Below, one piece after another: positions 39,121 to 41,728 of a stretch of 41,728 nt of DNA. Under the pieces are notes generated by a model, which saw only the letters and a program-made list of their open reading frames with translations, made no database searches and was not told where the DNA came from. Every line of letters starts with the position of its first letter. Position 1 is the first letter of the stretch. The stretch is from CADEDV01 sp964412375 (GTDB taxonomy: Bacteria; Bacteroidota; Bacteroidia; Chitinophagales; Chitinophagaceae): positions 1 through 41,728 of the forward strand of contig CAYPOD010000031.1 of the NCBI GenBank assembly GCA_964412375.1. Direction: 5' to 3'. The translations under genes and the position numbers were made by a program.

Positions 39121-41728
39121 ATGAACTTAGGAAACTTTACCATAAAAGCAGCTGAAGCCTTTCAGCAGGCGCAGCAAATAGCCTTTAATGCGCAAAACCC
39201 GAATATTGAGACAGAACATATCCTCAAGGCGTTGCTTGAGCAGGAAGATTCTCCTGTTGAGTACCTGCTCAAGAAAAACAACGTGACTATTAACCTCGTG
39301 GACAGCAAACTCGATGAACTGATCAGCAAACTGCCGAAAACGTCAGGTGATGCAGCGCAACAAATTAGCCGGGAGGCCAACAATGTGGTACTGCGAAGCG
39401 GGGCCGTATTAAAACAATTCAATGATGATTTTGTGACACCGGAGCATTTGCTGCTGGCCATTGTGCAGGGCAATGATGCCGCTGCCAAACTTTTAAAGAA
39501 TGCAGGACTAACCGAAAAAGGACTCATTGCAGCTATCAAAGAACTACGCAAAGGAGAAACCGTCACTTCGCAAACACAATCGCAGGAATTTAATGCACTG
39601 AACAAATATGCCAAGAACCTGAATGAACTGGCAAGACAGGGCAAACTCGATCCCGTTATTGGCCGTGATGAAGAGATCAGAAGAACCTTGCATATTCTTT
39701 CCCGCAGAACCAAGAACAACCCGATTCTTGTGGGAGAACCCGGTGTGGGAAAAACCGCCATTGCCGAAGGCATTGCACATCGTATCGTGAATGGTGATGT
39801 GCCCGAAAACCTGAAGTCGAAGATCATCTATGCACTGGATATGGGATTGCTTATTGCCGGGGCCAAATACAAAGGTGAGTTTGAGGAGAGATTAAAAGCG
39901 GTGGTGAAAGAAGTAAGCGGCAGCGATGGAGAAATTATTCTTTTCATTGATGAGATACACACCCTGGTTGGGGCAGGTGGCGGAGAAGGCGCCATGGATG
40001 CTGCCAATATTCTGAAACCTGCGCTGGCCAAAGGTGATCTTCGTGCAGTAGGCGCCACTACGCTGAATGAATACCAGAAATTTTTTGAAAAAGATAAAGC
40101 TTTAGAACGCCGTTTCCAGAAAGTGATGATTGATGAACCAACGGTGGAAGATGCTATCTCTATTTTGAGGGGTTTGAAAGATCGTTATGAAACACACCAC
40201 CATGTCCGCATCAAGGATGAAGCCATCATTGCAGCGGTGGAATTAAGCAGCCGCTATATCACCGATCGTTTTTTACCCGATAAAGCCATTGACCTGATTG
40301 ATGAAAGTGCGGCTAAACTTCGGCTCGAAATGAATTCGATGCCGGAAGAACTGGACACCCTCGAAAGACAGATCCGTCAACTGGAAATAGAAAGGGAAGC
40401 GATCAAAAGAGAGAATGATGAAGCGAAACTGAAAGAGCTGAATACCGAGATTGCGAATCTTGCTGTAACAAGGGATACCTATAAAGCCAAATGGAGCCAG
40501 GAAAAAGAGTTAGTGGAAAAGGTGCAAAATGCAAAAGCAGAGATCGAGAATCTGAAACAACTGGCAGAACGGGCAGAAAGGGAAGGCGATTATGGAAAAG
40601 TGGCCGAGATACGCTATGGAAAAATAAAAGAACAGGAAGAACTGATCGCCAGCTTTACAAAACAAATAGCAGAAAGCGGGGAAAAGCGTTTGTTGAAAGA
40701 AGAAGTGGATGCTGAAGATATTGCCGAAAGCATTGCGAAATCAACAGGTATTCCAGTTACAAAGATGCTGCAAAGTGATAAAGAAAAACTATTGAAACTG
40801 GAGGATCACCTGCATGAAAGGGTAGTAGGGCAGGATGAGGCCATTTCTGCTGTGGCTGACGCAGTGCGCAGAAGCAGGGCAGGTTTGCAGGACCCGAAAA
40901 AGCCGATCGGCTCATTTATTTTCCTTGGCACCACTGGTGTTGGTAAAACTGAACTGGCAAAAGCGTTAGCTGAATACCTGTTTGATGATGAAAGCATGAT
41001 GACCCGCATTGACATGAGTGAATACCAGGAAAAGCATACCGTATCCAGACTGGTGGGTGCTCCTCCCGGTTATGTGGGTTATGAAGAAGGCGGGCAACTG
41101 ACCGAAGCTGTGAGGAGAAAACCCTACAGTGTGGTGCTGCTCGATGAGATTGAGAAAGCACACCCCGATGTATGGAATGTGCTGCTGCAGGTGCTGGACG
41201 ACGGTAGGCTCACGGATAACAAAGGCCGGGTGGTGAATTTCAAGAATACCATTATCATCATGACCAGCAATATCGGCAGCCACCTCATCATGGAAGCATT
41301 TGACGGCGTGAAAGAAAAAGATATTGAAGTTGCTGCAGAAAAAGCAAAAGTGGAAGTGATGAACCTGTTGCGGCAAACGATACGGCCTGAGTTTCTGAAC
41401 CGGGTGGATGAGATCATCATGTTCCAGCCGCTGCTGAAAAAAGAGATCATGGGTATTGTGAAGATACAATTGGAGAACCTGAAAAAGCTGATCGCCGAAA
41501 GCGGCATACAGTTGCAGTTCAGCGATTATGCCCTGGAGTTTTTGGCCGAACAAGGATTTGATCCGCAATTCGGCGCCCGGCCACTGAAGCGGCTGATACA
41601 AAAAGAGATTGTGAACCAGCTGAGCAAACGGATATTGGCTGGTGATATTGATAAATCACAACCAGTGCTGGTGGATGTGTTTGACAATGTGGTGGTGTTT
41701 AGAAACGAAGCGCCGGAGAAAGTGAAGT
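39121..41728 (+). CDS. clpB: Chaperone ClpB (3' end cut by window)
   Basis: ClpB is a hexameric AAA+ disaggregase that works with DnaK to rescue aggregated proteins. 869 residues are visible; the family length is about 865-875, so only the tail is missing. An N-terminal repeat domain (1-145) is followed by NBD1 with Walker A GEPGVGKT (205-212) and Walker B LFIDE (Asp277, Glu278), a coiled-coil middle domain (about 405-520) and NBD2 with Walker A GTTGVGKT (603-610; Thr in place of the usual Pro) and Walker B VVLLDE (Asp675, Glu676). The pore loop is AKYKGEFEERL and the C-terminal sensor is FDPQFGARPLKR. ATG 39121 gives the typical N-terminus MNLGNFTIKA. A GC-rich hairpin abuts the start. Confidence 0.97.
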   Translation, partial: MNLGNFTIKAAEAFQQAQQIAFNAQNPNIETEHILKALLEQEDSPVEYLLKKNNVTINLVDSKLDELISKLPKTSGDAAQQISREANNVVLRSGAVLKQFNDDFVTPEHLLLAIVQGNDAAAKLLKNAGLTEKGLIAAIKELRKGETVTSQTQSQEFNALNKYAKNLNELARQGKLDPVIGRDEEIRRTLHILSRRTKNNPILVGEPGVGKTAIAEGIAHRIVNGDVPENLKSKIIYALDMGLLIAGAKYKGEFEERLKAVVKEVSGSDGEIILFIDEIHTLVGAGGGEGAMDAANILKPALAKGDLRAVGATTLNEYQKFFEKDKALERRFQKVMIDEPTVEDAISILRGLKDRYETHHHVRIKDEAIIAAVELSSRYITDRFLPDKAIDLIDESAAKLRLEMNSMPEELDTLERQIRQLEIEREAIKRENDEAKLKELNTEIANLAVTRDTYKAKWSQEKELVEKVQNAKAEIENLKQLAERAEREGDYGKVAEIRYGKIKEQEELIASFTKQIAESGEKRLLKEEVDAEDIAESIAKSTGIPVTKMLQSDKEKLLKLEDHLHERVVGQDEAISAVADAVRRSRAGLQDPKKPIGSFIFLGTTGVGKTELAKALAEYLFDDESMMTRIDMSEYQEKHTVSRLVGAPPGYVGYEEGGQLTEAVRRKPYSVVLLDEIEKAHPDVWNVLLQVLDDGRLTDNKGRVVNFKNTIIIMTSNIGSHLIMEAFDGVKEKDIEVAAEKAKVEVMNLLRQTIRPEFLNRVDEIIMFQPLLKKEIMGIVKIQLENLKKLIAESGIQLQFSDYALEFLAEQGFDPQFGARPLKRLIQKEIVNQLSKRILAGDIDKSQPVLVDVFDNVVVFRNEAPEKVK

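Noticed and set aside
39162..39827. A 221-codon minus-strand frame
   Set aside because: It is fully inside clpB on the opposite strand; ClpB domains are continuous on the plus strand.

Overview
The window reads as chromosomal DNA of a Bacteroidota bacterium, most likely Chitinophagaceae or a close relative. The evidence is promoter elements of the Bacteroidota type (TTTG about 17-20 nt upstream of TAnnTTTG) before pyrG, rpsL, comA, yidC and others, several TTG/GTG starts, very few Shine-Dalgarno sequences, and families typical of that phylum: a DUF5916/CBM9-like barrel protein, tandem DUF3857 proteins, an LVIVD-repeat lipoprotein, a GLPGLI-like protein and ECF sigma factors paired with membrane proteins. 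No rRNA, tRNA, CRISPR array, transposase or phage gene was seen.

Layout. 1-8 kb: a YigZ/IMPACT protein converges on folC, followed by a membrane protein, a large CBM9/DUF5916 outer-membrane-type protein, a small secreted protein, a degenerate histidine-kinase-like ATPase domain and a secreted amidohydrolase. 8-16.5 kb: pyrG, yidC with a clear terminator, a GLPGLI-like secreted protein, a small GTG-start protein, a TPR protein, and phosphosulfolactate synthase (comA) overlapping aroE. 16.6-17.9 kb: two AT-rich orphan genes, each bracketed by its own inverted repeat, a cassette-like islet. 17.9-21.1 kb (minus strand): a thioesterase, an ECF sigma factor with a membrane partner carrying three 32-residue repeats, rdgB, and a protein with a possible resemblance to DNA polymerase III psi. 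21.2-26.3 kb: ilvE, rpsL-rpsG with no fusA behind them, and two tandem DUF418 membrane proteins. 26.3-33.9 kb: a repeat-filled spacer, a YycJ-type MBL hydrolase, bioA carrying in-frame repeat insertions, a second ECF sigma operon (sigma, membrane-spanning beta-barrel protein, LVIVD lipoprotein, small barrel protein) and queG. 34-41.7 kb: a DUF3857 transglutaminase-like pair, a serine hydrolase, and clpB running off the end.

The genes are mostly housekeeping (CTP, folate, biotin, queuosine, branched-chain amino acid and shikimate pathways; ribosome, membrane insertion, disaggregation) mixed with envelope proteins of unknown role. The most system-like locus is 28953-32941. There an ECF sigma factor overlaps by 14 bp a protein whose cytoplasmic N-terminus, single inner-membrane helix, roughly 200-residue charged linker and C-terminal beta-barrel could let one polypeptide sense the outer membrane and hold the sigma factor. 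The sigma partner at 18439-19401 carries three copies of a similar Pro/Trp motif. The second theme is small palindromic DNA: an intergenic element family (11932-12062, 26370-26509, 26519-26617), palindromes embedded in the bioA reading frame, and C5/G5 hairpins on both sides of the clpB promoter region.
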